From an uncultured Mailhella sp. (GTDB taxonomy: Bacteria > Desulfobacterota > Desulfovibrionia > Desulfovibrionales > Desulfovibrionaceae): a DNA stretch of 64,000 bases. The notes beneath the pieces were generated by a model. That model saw nothing but the letters and a program-made list of their open reading frames with translations, ran no database searches and had not been told where the DNA came from. Each line of letters begins with the position of its first letter. The stretch's first letter is position 1. This document shows positions 17,346 to 25,761 of this stretch, one piece after another. The position numbers were made by a program, and so were the translations under genes. The stretch spans positions 1 to 64,000 of the forward strand of contig CALUUX010000003.1 in the NCBI GenBank assembly GCA_944324085.1. The letters run 5' to 3'.

Positions 17346-17625
17346 CGGAGGATGAGACATCCCGGGGACGCCGCCTTCATGCAGCGCCCGCCGTCCCCTC
17401 CTCGTTTCCAGCCCTTCCGCACGCGCACGTCTCCCGCGCGCCCGCGCTGCCGGGGGGACGGACAGTCACAGGGCGCAAGGACGCGCTTTATTCCGGAGGA
17501 TGAGACATTCCGGGGACGCCGCCTTCATGCAGCGCCCGCCGTCCCGTCCTCATTTTCTGGCCTTCCGCACGCGCACGTCTCCCGCACGCCCGCGCTGCCG
17601 GGGGACGGGCAGACAGCGGCGGAAC
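17335..17625 (+). repeat. Tandem duplication of a 148-base D unit
   Basis: Two consecutive copies begin GCGCTTTATTCCGGAGGATG at 17335 and 17483. They share CGGGGACGCCGCCTTCATGCAG, CCTTCCGCACGCGCACGTCTC and the CCGGGG-ACGG core with only scattered differences. The region is non-coding and fills most of the 564-base gap between the EamA and DUF4125 genes. Confidence 0.85.
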
Positions 17626-17657
17626 GGACGCGCTACCGCGCGGGAGATTTTCCGGAA

Positions 17658-17752
17658 AAGCGCGTTTTGGGGAGGGGTGGGGGAGCTTGAGGGGGAGGGG
17701 AACCCCTTTTCTCGCGCCAGCGAAAAGGGGTTCCCCTCCCCCTCAAAAACAA
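17658..17752 (-). repeat. Repeat B4 at the 3' end of the DUF4125 gene
   Basis: The arms GAGGGGGAGGGGAACCCCTTTTC and GAAAAGGGGTTCCCCTCCCCCTC flank a CGCGCCAGC loop and end 17 bases from the stop codon. A GTTTTGGGGAGGGGTGGGGG tail is on the far side. Confidence 0.75.
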
Positions 17753-17768
17753 AACCGCAACTTACGTA

Positions 17769-18326
17769 TTACTTAGCCGCGGCTTCGCACTCTTCGAGGG
17801 TTCCCTTGCCGAGCAGGCGGAGAAGCGTGCGGTGGCGTTCTTCGGCAAGGTTGCGGCCTTCGGCCCGGGCGCGGCGGACTTCCGCGGCGTAGAGTTCCAG
17901 CGTGGCGTCGGAGAGGGTTTCGAGTTCGCAGCGCAGGTAGCGGCGGAAGAAGTTTTCGCCGTTGCGCTTGATGACGTGCGGGAAACGGGCGGCGGCTTCT
18001 TCAAGAAAAGCGGTTTCAGCGTCGGCGATTTCATCCAGCAGCGGGCTGCTGGAGAGCGGCGGCAGCCGGTCGTCCATGCGCGCATACTTTTCTATCATGA
18101 AATTACGGCCGGTTTCGGCGGCAAGGCGCAAATCATGAAGGTAGGAAACGAGCGTGGCGTCGTCGTGGATGCAGTGCGTCATGCGGCGCATGGTGCGGAA
18201 GGCGTCGGGGTGCATCTGGCACTGGGCCACGCCGCCTTCGTTGGGGGTTGCCAGAAACATGACCAGTTCCCGTTCAATGATTTCATGCAACAAGCCTTCA
18301 CGGGTGGTTGCGGTTTCCTGAGTCAT
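17769..18326 (-). CDS. DUF4125-family protein
   Basis: A 185-residue soluble protein of unknown function. The family signature is visible as ERELVMFLATPNEGGVAQCQMHPDAFRTMRR in two adjoining parts, corresponding to the EWEMFxxVxNxGGRAxCQxDxxTFxIMR pattern I recall for DUF4125. The start is the ATG preceded by AGGAGA; the frame remains open 59 codons upstream without a ribosome site. The next gene encodes DUF4037, a pairing that recurs in anaerobes. No catalytic residue can be assigned. Confidence 0.75.
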   Translation of the reverse strand: MTQETATTREGLLHEIIERELVMFLATPNEGGVAQCQMHPDAFRTMRRMTHCIHDDATLVSYLHDLRLAAETGRNFMIEKYARMDDRLPPLSSSPLLDEIADAETAFLEEAAARFPHVIKRNGENFFRRYLRCELETLSDATLELYAAEVRRARAEGRNLAEERHRTLLRLLGKGTLEECEAAAK

Positions 18327-18565
18327 GGCGATTCTCCTGCTCCGGAAGAGCGATAGCGTCGCGCATGCAGGGGGGAAGGGCTGCGCGAAGCGACGTTGAG
18401 GGAGCAAAAACACGAAATACGTGCCTTGCTCCAGAGAGTTGTCTTTAGTGTAGCAATAAATGCGGTCTGCGCGCAAGCCAGCGCCGCTGTTGCGGACCTG
18501 CAACCTGATGTTTCAATAAAGAGACTGTGCGCTGCCGAAAAGATATAACTGACGGCCCGGACGGA

Positions 18566-18602
18566 AAACGACGGCGTTCCCCTGCCGCCCTGTCCTCCCG
18601 AA
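18566..18602. repeat. Repeat D fragment
   Basis: ACGGCGTTCCCCTGCCGCCCTGTCCTCCCGAATAAAGCG carries the CCTCCCGAATAAAGCGCG edge that joins D units to B units. With B5 it occupies most of the 327-base gap upstream of the DUF4125 gene. Confidence 0.5.
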
Positions 18603-18648
18603 TAAAGCGCGCTGGGGGAAGGATGGGGGTTCCCTTCCCCCCAGAAAA
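18603..18648 (-). repeat. Repeat B5: shortened copy at the 3' end of the DUF4037 gene
   Basis: GCGCTGGGGGAAGGATGGGGGTTCCC followed directly by TTCCCCCCAG. The central palindrome has been deleted, leaving a GGGGGAAGG...CCTTCCCCCC remnant 5 bases from the stop codon. Confidence 0.6.
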
Positions 18649-18653
18649 AGCAC

Positions 18654-19589
18654 CTATCCTTTCAGAAGATCGCGGCGGCGGAGTTCTTCGTTCTGCACAT
18701 GCCGGAGGATATGCGGCCCGTGGGCCCAGAGCCAGGGCTCGTCCAGCGGGGAGTAGCCGCGTTGCTGCAGGATGCGGGCGACCTGCGCGCAGAAGGCTTC
18801 CACGGGTTCGGCCACGTCGGCATCTTCGGGGCCGCGCAGGGGGTGAGCGGCAAGGGCGGTCAGCAGCGCGGCGACTTCCGCGCCCAGCACGGGCAGATCC
18901 GCCGCCAGCCGCACGGCCCATTTGTAGAAGGGCATATAGCGGCGGTTGAGCAGATAGACCATGGAAAGGGCGGCCTCGCCGAAACGGGCGGCGGCCAGCA
19001 TGGCGGCCCCGGCTTCGCCGCGGGCGAGGCAGCGGGGCAGGTTGTACTGCCCGGCCTGCGCCATGCGCATGCAGCAGGAGGCAAGCTTCTGCAAATGGAC
19101 ATCCTGCGGATAGTAGTCCAGCAGGAGGGCGCGCCGCCGCGAAAATTCGCCGAGGGCGTCGGCAAAGACAGCCCCGTTGGTGCAGGCGGCCAGATTGTAT
19201 TCGGGAATGGCAAGCCAGTCCTGCCAGGCGGCAGGCATGTTTTCCGTGCCGAGAAAGAAGCCGTAGAACTTTTCTATGGACAGGGGGCCGACGCGCCCCA
19301 TGCGCCGGGTCTTGTCCATCCGGGAGGGGAAGCCTTCAAAGGCGGCGGGCAGGGCCGCAAAGGCCTCCTCGATGCGCGGCAGGGCCGCCACGCCCACGGC
19401 GCGCGGAACCCAGAGGCAGAAGGCCGGGCCCCAGTCGTGATCGCGGGAAATATCGTCGTCACAGTCGAAGCACTCCGAACCTTCGCCCACCAGCCCCACG
19501 GCCGCCTGCGCCATGACATCGGGAATACGTTCCTGCAACAACGGGGCGCAAACTTCGTAATAGGCGCGCGCCAGCTCCAGTCCTTTCAT
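18654..19589 (-). CDS. DUF4037-domain protein (nucleotidyltransferase-like fold)
   Basis: 311 residues from the ATG preceded by AAGGATTT. The N-terminal half has GEGSECFDCDDDISRDHDWGP, whose GxGSE...D(D/x)SxDHD pattern is the family's nucleotidyltransferase-like signature. The C-terminal half is helical and alanine-rich (about 200-305), with YLLNRRYMPFYKWAVR typical of DUF4037. Biochemical function unknown. It lies upstream of the DUF4125 gene on the same strand with 327 bases of repeat between, so co-transcription is uncertain. Confidence 0.8.
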   Translation of the reverse strand: MKGLELARAYYEVCAPLLQERIPDVMAQAAVGLVGEGSECFDCDDDISRDHDWGPAFCLWVPRAVGVAALPRIEEAFAALPAAFEGFPSRMDKTRRMGRVGPLSIEKFYGFFLGTENMPAAWQDWLAIPEYNLAACTNGAVFADALGEFSRRRALLLDYYPQDVHLQKLASCCMRMAQAGQYNLPRCLARGEAGAAMLAAARFGEAALSMVYLLNRRYMPFYKWAVRLAADLPVLGAEVAALLTALAAHPLRGPEDADVAEPVEAFCAQVARILQQRGYSPLDEPWLWAHGPHILRHVQNEELRRRDLLKG

Positions 19590-19679
19590 GGGAAATCCTT
19601 GAACACAGGGTTGCACGGCAACCGCCCCTTCAGCAGAAGAACGGAACACCGCGAAAGAAACAAAAACAAAGGACATTCC

Positions 19680-19809
19680 AGAGCGTAGTACCTTTGAAAA
19701 GGTACTACGCGAGGCGGCGGACAGCGCCGCCCGGCCTGTCGTTTTGCGGAAAAACAGCAGTTGTTCCATGAAACAACAGACCGCATGATTTGAAACACCC
19801 GTTTCAAAC
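19680..19809 (-). repeat. Repeat A9: inverted copy
   Basis: AGAGCGTAGTACCTTTGAAAAGGTACTACGC is the end hairpin. Its stem sequence is changed on both arms compared with A1, so pairing is preserved. GCGGCGGACAGCGCCGC and GCGGAAAAACAGCAGTTGTTCC follow. Confidence 0.75.
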
Positions 19810-19977
19810 CGCAAATACTTTAGAGACGTCTTTCCGCTTCGGCAAGACGGCGCATCGGACATCGGCCGCGCCGTCAAAAAACCGATACGGCGCGCCTGCC
19901 TTTCCGTTCATGCCGCCGGGGGACGGGCACTGATGCACCGGGGTCGGCAGCCCCGCGCCGCCACATCCTCCTGAATA

Positions 19978-20060
19978 AAAGTTTTCGGGTGGAGGATGGG
20001 GGGCGCGGGGGGAAGGAGGGGCCCCTTTTCCAAAAGGGGGCCCTCCTTCCCCCCGCACGC
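19978..20060 (-). repeat. Repeat B6
   Basis: GGGGGGAAGGAGGGGCCCC/TTTTCC/GGGGGCCCTCCTTCCCCCC with a GTGGAGGATGGGGG tail. It lies beyond the flhA terminator within the 625-base gap between flhA and the DUF4037 gene, which otherwise holds A9 and nothing recognised. Confidence 0.7.
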
Positions 20061-20077
20061 TTCCCGCCTTCTTCCCA

Positions 20078-20113
20078 AAAGAAAAGGGCCGCTTTCCCGA
20101 TAAAAGCGGCCCT
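20078..20113 (-). terminator. Intrinsic terminator of flhA
   Basis: On the minus strand AGGGCCGCTTT-TATCGGG-AAAGCGGCCCT is followed by TTTCTTTT, a textbook stem and U-tract about 100 bases past the flhA stop. Confidence 0.8.
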
Positions 20114-20164
20114 GCGGACAAACGGCGGCGCGAGTGGGGAGGAATATCCCGCGCCGCCCCGCCG

Positions 20165-20213
20165 GATTTCCTGAACGGCGGGCTCTGTGCGGGCCCGCCG
20201 TTTTATTTTTTGC
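20165..20213. terminator. Second hairpin directly after flhA
   Basis: AACGGCGGGC/GCCCGCCGTT with a nine-base loop is followed on the plus strand by TTTATTTTTT. The U-tract faces away from flhA, so it would stop antisense transcription entering from the left. Confidence 0.6.
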
Positions 20214-20214
20214 T

Positions 20215-22332
20215 CTAGTCGGCGTTGACCACGCCCACGGACTGGAGGCGCACATCCGCGGGGATTTCCGCCTGCGAGATGACCGGCACGGTCGGCAGGA
20301 AGCGGGTCAGCAGCTGGGCCAGATGGGGGCGAACCATGGGGCTGGTGAGGACGACGGGCTGTCCGTCGGTCATCACGGCATTTTCCACGGCGCTGTTGAT
20401 GTTCTGGATGAGGCGCTGCGCGGCGGCGGGGTTGAGCGAGAGGAAGGTTGCGCCGTTTTCGCTCTGGCGCAGGCCTTCCTGCACCATCTTTTCCGCCGAG
20501 GGGCCGAGGGTCAGCACCGGCAGGGCGCTCTGGCTGTCCAGATAGGGCCGCACGATGGAGCGCGACAGCTTTTCCCGGACGAATTCCGACAGCATGTCGG
20601 GATTCTTGATGTTGGAGCCGTAGTCGCCGAGGGTTTCCACGATGGTGAGCATGTCGCGGATGCTGACGTTTTCGCGCACCAGATTCTGGAGAACCTTCTG
20701 GACGATACCGAGGGACACCACGCCGGGCACCAGGTCTTCCACAGCCTTGGGAGCCGTGCGGGCCAGGGTATCCAGCAGGCCCTGCACCGCCTGACGGTCG
20801 AGGAATTCGGAGAGGTGACGCTTGAACACTTCCGTCAGGTGGGTGGCGATAACCGTCGCCGGGTCGACCACCGTGTAACCGGCCATCATGGCTTCTTCGC
20901 GCTGGGCGTCGGGGATCCAGAGGGCGGGCAGGTTGAACGCGGGTTCGCGGGTTTCGATACCCTTGATCTGGGTCGTCACGTTGCCGGGGTCCATAGCCAG
21001 GAAGTGATCCACCAGGATTTCGGCGGAGGCCACCTGATTGCCCTTAATCAGCAGGGCATACTGGCCGGGCTTGAGCTGGAGGTTGTCACGCAGGTGCAGC
21101 GACGGAATAATGACACCCATATCCAGAGCAAACTGCCGGCGGATGGAGCGGATACGCGCCAGAATATTGCCGCTCTGCTCTTCGTCCACCAGAGGAATCA
21201 GACCGTAACCAACTTCGAGTTCCAGCATATCCAGAGGCAGCAGGGCCTGCACTTCCTCGGGCGTGTCCGCCGTGGGGCTGGTGCGCTTGCCGCTCTTGCC
21301 GCTCTTGCCGGACGCGCCGCCCTTGGCGTCTTCGCCTTCCGCGGCGTTGTTGTCGTCCGCGAAGCGCGAGGCAAGGAAGATGGCGCAGGAAAGAACCAGG
21401 AAGGGAATGGTCGGCAGACCGGGCACCAGGGCGAAGACGAGCAGCACGATGGAAACCAGCTTGAGCGCGCGGCTGTTGAGCGTCAGCTGCGCCATGAATT
21501 CTTCGCCCATCTTGGCTTCGGAGGCCGCGCGCGACACCAGAAGACCGGTACCCGTGGAAACGATGATGGAAGGAATGGTGGACACCAGACCATCACCGAT
21601 GGTCAGCAGGGAATACGTCGTCAGAGCGGTGTTCCAGTCCATGTCCTTCAGGACGACGCCGATGATGATGCCGCCCACCAGGTTCACGATGGTGATGAAC
21701 ATGCCCGCGTTCACGTCCCCGGACACGAACTTGCACGCACCGTCCATAGCGCCGTAGAAGTCGGCTTCCTTACGCAGGGCCTGCCGGCGTTCGTTGGCTT
21801 CTTCTTCGCCGATAAGACCGGCGTTCAGGTCGGCTTCAATGGCCATCTGCTTACCGGGCATGGCGTCCAGGGTGAAGCGGGCCGCCACTTCGGCGATACG
21901 CGACGTACCGGCGGTGATGACCACCTTGTTCAGAATGAACAGAATCAAAAATATGACGGCGCCGACAACGTAGCTGCCGCCCACAACGAACTCACCGAAG
22001 GCCCGGATGACCGTACCGGCGGCTTCCACGCCCTGATCGCCGTTCAGCAGAATCAGACGGGTGGACGCCACGTTCAGCGCCAGACGAAGCAATGTCGTCA
22101 CCAGCAGCAACGACGGAAAAATCGTGAACTCCAGCGGCGAGTTCATGAACATCGTGGTGATGAGCACCAGCAGCGAAATGGAGATGCTCACGCACAGCAT
22201 GATGTCCAGAAGGAACGTCGGCAGAGGCACCAACATCACAAACAAAATAACGACAACGCCCGCGGCGAGCATGACTTCGCCCTGCCGCGAGAATTTGCCG
22301 TAGTCCAACTTCGGAAGCGATACCGTCGCCAT
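20215..22332 (-). CDS. flhA: Flagellar export apparatus protein FlhA
   Basis: A 705-residue core component of the flagellar type III export gate. About eight membrane helices lie in the first 330 residues. The FHIPEP-family signature is clear in RLALNVASTRLIL and in RFTLDAMPGKQMAIEADLNAGLI. The linker carries a Gly/Lys/Ser-rich stretch (GKGGASGKSGKSGKR), and a cytoplasmic domain of about 330 residues follows for docking of chaperone-substrate complexes. The start codon has GAGGAGAGG upstream. It is separated from flhB by an unrelated gene on the opposite strand, which is unusual because the two are commonly adjacent. Confidence 0.97.
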   Translation of the reverse strand: MATVSLPKLDYGKFSRQGEVMLAAGVVVILFVMLVPLPTFLLDIMLCVSISISLLVLITTMFMNSPLEFTIFPSLLLVTTLLRLALNVASTRLILLNGDQGVEAAGTVIRAFGEFVVGGSYVVGAVIFLILFILNKVVITAGTSRIAEVAARFTLDAMPGKQMAIEADLNAGLIGEEEANERRQALRKEADFYGAMDGACKFVSGDVNAGMFITIVNLVGGIIIGVVLKDMDWNTALTTYSLLTIGDGLVSTIPSIIVSTGTGLLVSRAASEAKMGEEFMAQLTLNSRALKLVSIVLLVFALVPGLPTIPFLVLSCAIFLASRFADDNNAAEGEDAKGGASGKSGKSGKRTSPTADTPEEVQALLPLDMLELEVGYGLIPLVDEEQSGNILARIRSIRRQFALDMGVIIPSLHLRDNLQLKPGQYALLIKGNQVASAEILVDHFLAMDPGNVTTQIKGIETREPAFNLPALWIPDAQREEAMMAGYTVVDPATVIATHLTEVFKRHLSEFLDRQAVQGLLDTLARTAPKAVEDLVPGVVSLGIVQKVLQNLVRENVSIRDMLTIVETLGDYGSNIKNPDMLSEFVREKLSRSIVRPYLDSQSALPVLTLGPSAEKMVQEGLRQSENGATFLSLNPAAAQRLIQNINSAVENAVMTDGQPVVLTSPMVRPHLAQLLTRFLPTVPVISQAEIPADVRLQSVGVVNAD

Positions 22333-22482
22333 ATTGACACCTCTCCTCGTCTCGCCGTGCTGCGATATTTCCTTAATTCCCTGAAATACCTCTTTTTCCT
22401 TACCGGGACACCCTTCGTCGCCGGGCAGGCACGGCCTTTTTCTCCCCCTTCTTTTTCAATTTTCGTACCAACACGAAAACGT

Positions 22483-22541
22483 TTTTCCGGGGGGAAGGAA
22501 ACCCCCTTGGCTGGCGCACAAGGGTGTTTCCTTCCCCCCGA
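22483..22541. repeat. Repeat B7 between flhA and the CitC-like gene
   Basis: GGGGGGAAGGAAACCCCCTTG / CAAGGGTGTTTCCTTCCCCCC around GCTGGCGCA. It lies in the divergent space between the flhA start and the gene at 22636; the rest of that 303-base gap shows nothing recognisable. Confidence 0.7.
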
Positions 22542-22635
22542 CATTTCACAAATCAAACCATACGCCCGCCGCTTCCGGCAGGTCGCCCGGAAACGCCTTC
22601 CCAAGCGCGCGGATTTGGGGCAGTATGGGGAAGTC

Positions 22636-24075
22636 ATGTATCAGGCATTGTTGCACAAGATAGCCGCTAGCGGGGCCCGGCTGCTGCTGGTGCGCGTGGC
22701 GCGGCCGGTGGAGCGTATCCGGCGGCCCTCGGCGCACGAGCGGGATATTTGCGTGGAGCGGCGTTTCTGGCGCTATTATCTGAATCCCGCCAACCGGGAA
22801 GAGCTGGCCGCGCTCTATCCGGGCATGTCGGCGCAGGAGCGGGAGGAGCTTTTCTTTTACGAGCGCTCGGGCTTTCGGACGTTTGCCTGCAACGGGCTTT
22901 TCCTGCTGGCGGACACGGCCTCGCGCTTTTACAATGTCGTCAACCATGAGCGCGTCACGGACGGAAGCCCGGCCGACTGGCGCAAAACGATCTACTTTTT
23001 CGGCAACTGCGTTGCCGTGGGGGCCTTTGCCGCCGACGCGCAGACCGTGGCCAGCCGGATACAGCGGGCCTTCAACGAACAGGCCCCGGACGAGGGCGTG
23101 CGGGTGGTCAATGCGGCCAACTGGGGCGGCGTGCCCGTGGCGGCCCGTCAGATATTGTCCCCGCGCACGACCTTTCAGCGGGGCGACGTGGCCGTGCTCA
23201 TTACCAGCGATATAGACAAGGCGGCCCTGCGGCAGGCTCTGCGCGCCTTCCCCGACAAAAGCTTCTTTGCCTTCAAGGATATTTCCGCCATCTTCCAGCG
23301 GCCGCACACGCAGGGAGAGATCTTTTTCGATACGGTGCATATGAACGGCGGCGGCTACGCGCTGGTCGCGGAACGGCTTTTTCCCTGCCTGCGGGAGCTG
23401 GTGCGGGAACGCGCCCCCGTCGTGCCTCCGGGCCTGCGTGACTACGTGCGGGAGCTGGAGAAACTGAAGACGCGGCGTCCCCCCGAGGCCCGGGACGTGG
23501 GCGCCATCGTCATGAACGCCAATCCCTTCACGCGCGGGCACGCCTTTCTGGTGCGGGAGGCGCTGCGGCGCTGTGATTTTCTCTATGTCTTCATTCTGGA
23601 AGAGGACAAGTCGCAGTTCAGCTTTGAAGCCCGTTTTGCCATGGCCCGCGCGGCGCTGGCGGAGGAAGAGCGCGTTGCGGTTGTGCCCGGCGGCAGGCTG
23701 ATCATTTCCTCCGAAACGCTGCCGGAATACTTCGACAAGGATAAACTCCAGCATGTCCGCATCGACGCCGGGCGCGATCTGGAGATTTTTGCGACCGTCG
23801 TTGCGCCGCTGCTGGGTATCCGCAAGCGCTTTGCGGGCGAGGAGCCCCTCTGCCGCCTGACGCGCCAGTACAATGCCGCCATGCGCGCCATTCTGCCGCG
23901 TCACGGCATCGAATTTGTGGAACTGCCCCGCCGCGCCACCGCGGACGGGCGCATCATCAGCGCATCGTCCCTGCGGCGCGCCCTGAAATACGGCGATATG
24001 GCACAGCTGGAACAGCTGGCCCCGCCCACGACGCTTGACTATCTGAAACAGCACGGCTATCTGCCGTCGGTCTGA
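22636..24075 (+). CDS. SGNH-like domain fused to a CitC-type (citrate lyase ligase) nucleotidyltransferase domain
   Basis: 479 residues. The N-terminal part (about 90-260) has IYFFGNCVAVGAFAAD and a late DTVHMNGGGYALVAE, resembling the block I Gly-Asn and block V Asp-His of SGNH hydrolases. The C-terminal part has the cytidylyl/adenylyltransferase motif MNANPFTRGH (293-302), EEDKSQFSFEARFAMAR and the PGGRLIISSETLPEYFDKDK stretch characteristic of citrate lyase ligase. No citrate lyase genes are nearby, so the acyl substrate is unknown. ATG at 22636 opens the region conserved with its paralogue at 25762 (both begin MYQALLHK). It lies between flhA and flhB. Confidence 0.75.
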   Translation: MYQALLHKIAASGARLLLVRVARPVERIRRPSAHERDICVERRFWRYYLNPANREELAALYPGMSAQEREELFFYERSGFRTFACNGLFLLADTASRFYNVVNHERVTDGSPADWRKTIYFFGNCVAVGAFAADAQTVASRIQRAFNEQAPDEGVRVVNAANWGGVPVAARQILSPRTTFQRGDVAVLITSDIDKAALRQALRAFPDKSFFAFKDISAIFQRPHTQGEIFFDTVHMNGGGYALVAERLFPCLRELVRERAPVVPPGLRDYVRELEKLKTRRPPEARDVGAIVMNANPFTRGHAFLVREALRRCDFLYVFILEEDKSQFSFEARFAMARAALAEEERVAVVPGGRLIISSETLPEYFDKDKLQHVRIDAGRDLEIFATVVAPLLGIRKRFAGEEPLCRLTRQYNAAMRAILPRHGIEFVELPRRATADGRIISASSLRRALKYGDMAQLEQLAPPTTLDYLKQHGYLPSV

Positions 24076-24114
24076 GACAGTTCCAGACCTTCTTTTCCTG
24101 ACGCCCGCAGGCGC

Positions 24115-24250
24115 AAAAGCGTTTGCCTTGAAAAAGGTATAAGCGAGGCGTCCAGCGCCGCCCGGCCCGGAGTGAGCGGAAAAACCGCGCTTTTTCCGCG
24201 AAACGACAGGCCGTATGGTTTGAAACGCACAGCATTTCAAACTGACAATG
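24115..24250 (-). repeat. Repeat A10: inverted, nearly complete
   Basis: AAAAGCGTTTGCCTTGAAAAAGG through GTGAGCGGAAAAACCGCGCTTTTTCCGC to TTTGAAACGCACAGCATTTCAAA. It is arranged in direct tandem with A11. Confidence 0.8.
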
Positions 24251-24254
24251 CACA

Positions 24255-24397
24255 AGAGCGTTTCAACTTTGAAAAAGGTGAAATGCGAGGCGGCGGCACA
24301 GCGCCGCCCGGCCCGGAGTGAGCGGAAAAACCACGCTTTTTCCGCGAAACGAAAGGCCGTATGGTTTGAAATGCACAGCATTTCAAACTGAAATTGC
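24255..24397 (-). repeat. Repeat A11: inverted, complete, directly upstream of flhB
   Basis: AGAGCGTTTCAACTTTGAAAAAGG to AAATGCACAGCATTTCAAACTG, with all four hairpins. It ends 13 bases before the flhB start codon, so the flhB ribosome site (AAGGACC) adjoins the repeat. A10 and A11 together occupy nearly the whole 335-base gap. Confidence 0.8.
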
Positions 24398-24410
24398 ACA
24401 AGGACCGCAT

Positions 24411-25496
24411 ATGTTCGGCAAGCAGAAAGACCCCAGCAGAACAGAAGAAGCCACCCCAAGACGCGAACAGAAAATGCGTAACGAGGGCAACGTCCCTCGT
24501 TCGCAGGAACTGCCGCGCATGGTCAGCCTGTACGGCGGCATGGCCCTCATCACCGCGTGGATCGGCACCATACAGGAAGGCATGCTCGCTCTGTTCCGCC
24601 GCTTCCACGGCGGCATCTGGAACTTTGACCCCACCATCGAGAACGTGCGCGATCTTGCCATCGAGCTTACCTGGCGCTTTGCCATTATGGTGCTGCCCAT
24701 TCTGCTGGGCCTGTGGATTCTGGTTCTCGTGGTTCAGCGCGTGCAGGTGGGCAAGCTCTGGACCTTCAAGGTCTTCAAGTTCAGATGGCAGCGCTTCAAT
24801 CTCGTCAAGGGCCTGAAACAGGTTCTGTTCTCGCCCATGACCATCCTCCGCGCGCTCAAGAGCCTCGCCTTTGCCGTCATTCTGGCCGCCATCCCCGGCT
24901 ATATCATTTACAGTCAGTATCTGAATTTCCTGCCCATGTACTACGCCACGCCCGAAGGCGTGGCCAGTTTCATGCTGGGCATGGCACGACAGATTCTTTT
25001 CTATACGGCCATCCCCCTGCTGGCCATCACCATTTTCGACGTCTGGCAGACCCGCTATTCCTATAAGGAAAATATGAAAATGACCAAGAGCGAGGTCAAG
25101 GACGAACGCCGGCAGGCCGAAGGCGATCCCGTCATCAAGGGCAGACAGCGCAGAAAGATGATGGAAGTGGTGCAGCAGCGCATGATGCAGAACGTGCCCA
25201 AGGCCGACGTCGTCGTCACCAACCCCACCCATCTTGCCGTGGCCCTGCGCTACAACGCCTCGGAAGCCCCCGCGCCCGTCGTGCTGGCCAAGGGCGCGGA
25301 TCTCATTGCCGAACGCATCAAGGAAATCGCCCGGGAAAATCACGTGCCCATTCGTGAAAACGTCCCCCTTGCCCGCGCCCTCTACAAGTCCGTCGAGGTC
25401 GGCGACATGATTCCCGAAGAACTCTACAAGGCCGTCGCCACCCTCCTTGCCAGTATCTGGAAGCTCCGCCCCACGGCGCAGCAGGCCCAGTACTAG
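24411..25496 (+). CDS. flhB: Flagellar export switch protein FlhB
   Basis: A 361-residue membrane protein that sets substrate specificity of the flagellar export gate through autocleavage. The N-terminus FGKQKDPSRTEEATPRR is typical. Four membrane helices lie at about 30-210, and the autocleavage motif NPTH is at residues 271-274 in VVVTNPTHLAVALRY. ATG at 24411 was preferred over the open extension upstream, which is repeat A11. It is expected to act with FlhA, encoded 2 kb away on the other strand. Confidence 0.97.
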   Translation: MFGKQKDPSRTEEATPRREQKMRNEGNVPRSQELPRMVSLYGGMALITAWIGTIQEGMLALFRRFHGGIWNFDPTIENVRDLAIELTWRFAIMVLPILLGLWILVLVVQRVQVGKLWTFKVFKFRWQRFNLVKGLKQVLFSPMTILRALKSLAFAVILAAIPGYIIYSQYLNFLPMYYATPEGVASFMLGMARQILFYTAIPLLAITIFDVWQTRYSYKENMKMTKSEVKDERRQAEGDPVIKGRQRRKMMEVVQQRMMQNVPKADVVVTNPTHLAVALRYNASEAPAPVVLAKGADLIAERIKEIARENHVPIRENVPLARALYKSVEVGDMIPEELYKAVATLLASIWKLRPTAQQAQY

Positions 25497-25515
25497 GCTG
25501 CTGACGCTGCATTAT

Positions 25516-25604
25516 TCTTCTGGGGGGAAGGAAACCCCCTTGGCTAGCGCGCAAGGGTGTTTCCTTCCCCCCAGGCCCCCATCCTTCCCCCAACGCGCTT
25601 TTTC
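25516..25604 (+). repeat. Repeat B8 at the 3' end of flhB
   Basis: GGGGGGAAGGAAACCCCCTTG / CAAGGGTGTTTCCTTCCCCCC, then CCCCCATCCTTCCCCCAACGCGC. It starts about 20 bases after the flhB stop. Confidence 0.75.
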
Positions 25605-25725
25605 AAGCTTCGCATCTCAAACCTACGGCCTGTCGTTTCGCGGAAAAATCGCGCTTTTTCCGCTCAATTCTGGCCGGGGCGGCGCTGTGCCGCTGCTTGA
25701 GTTTTACTTTTTTTAAAGGTAACAG
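25605..25725 (+). repeat. Repeat A12: partial copy
   Basis: GCTTCGCATCTCAAA, GCGGAAAAATCGCGCTTTTTCCGC, GGCGGCGCTGTGCCGC and a reduced final hairpin. The first hairpin arm is missing. It ends 36 bases before the GTG start of the next gene. Confidence 0.7.
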
Positions 25726-25761
25726 ACTGGAATCTTAGTCATTATTCACGGAGTCGCCGTC

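Noticed and set aside
20134..22635. Upstream extension of the CitC-like gene by more than 800 codons
   Set aside because: It runs antisense through all of flhA. The paralogue at 25762 starts at the same MYQALLHK point, so the true start is 22636.
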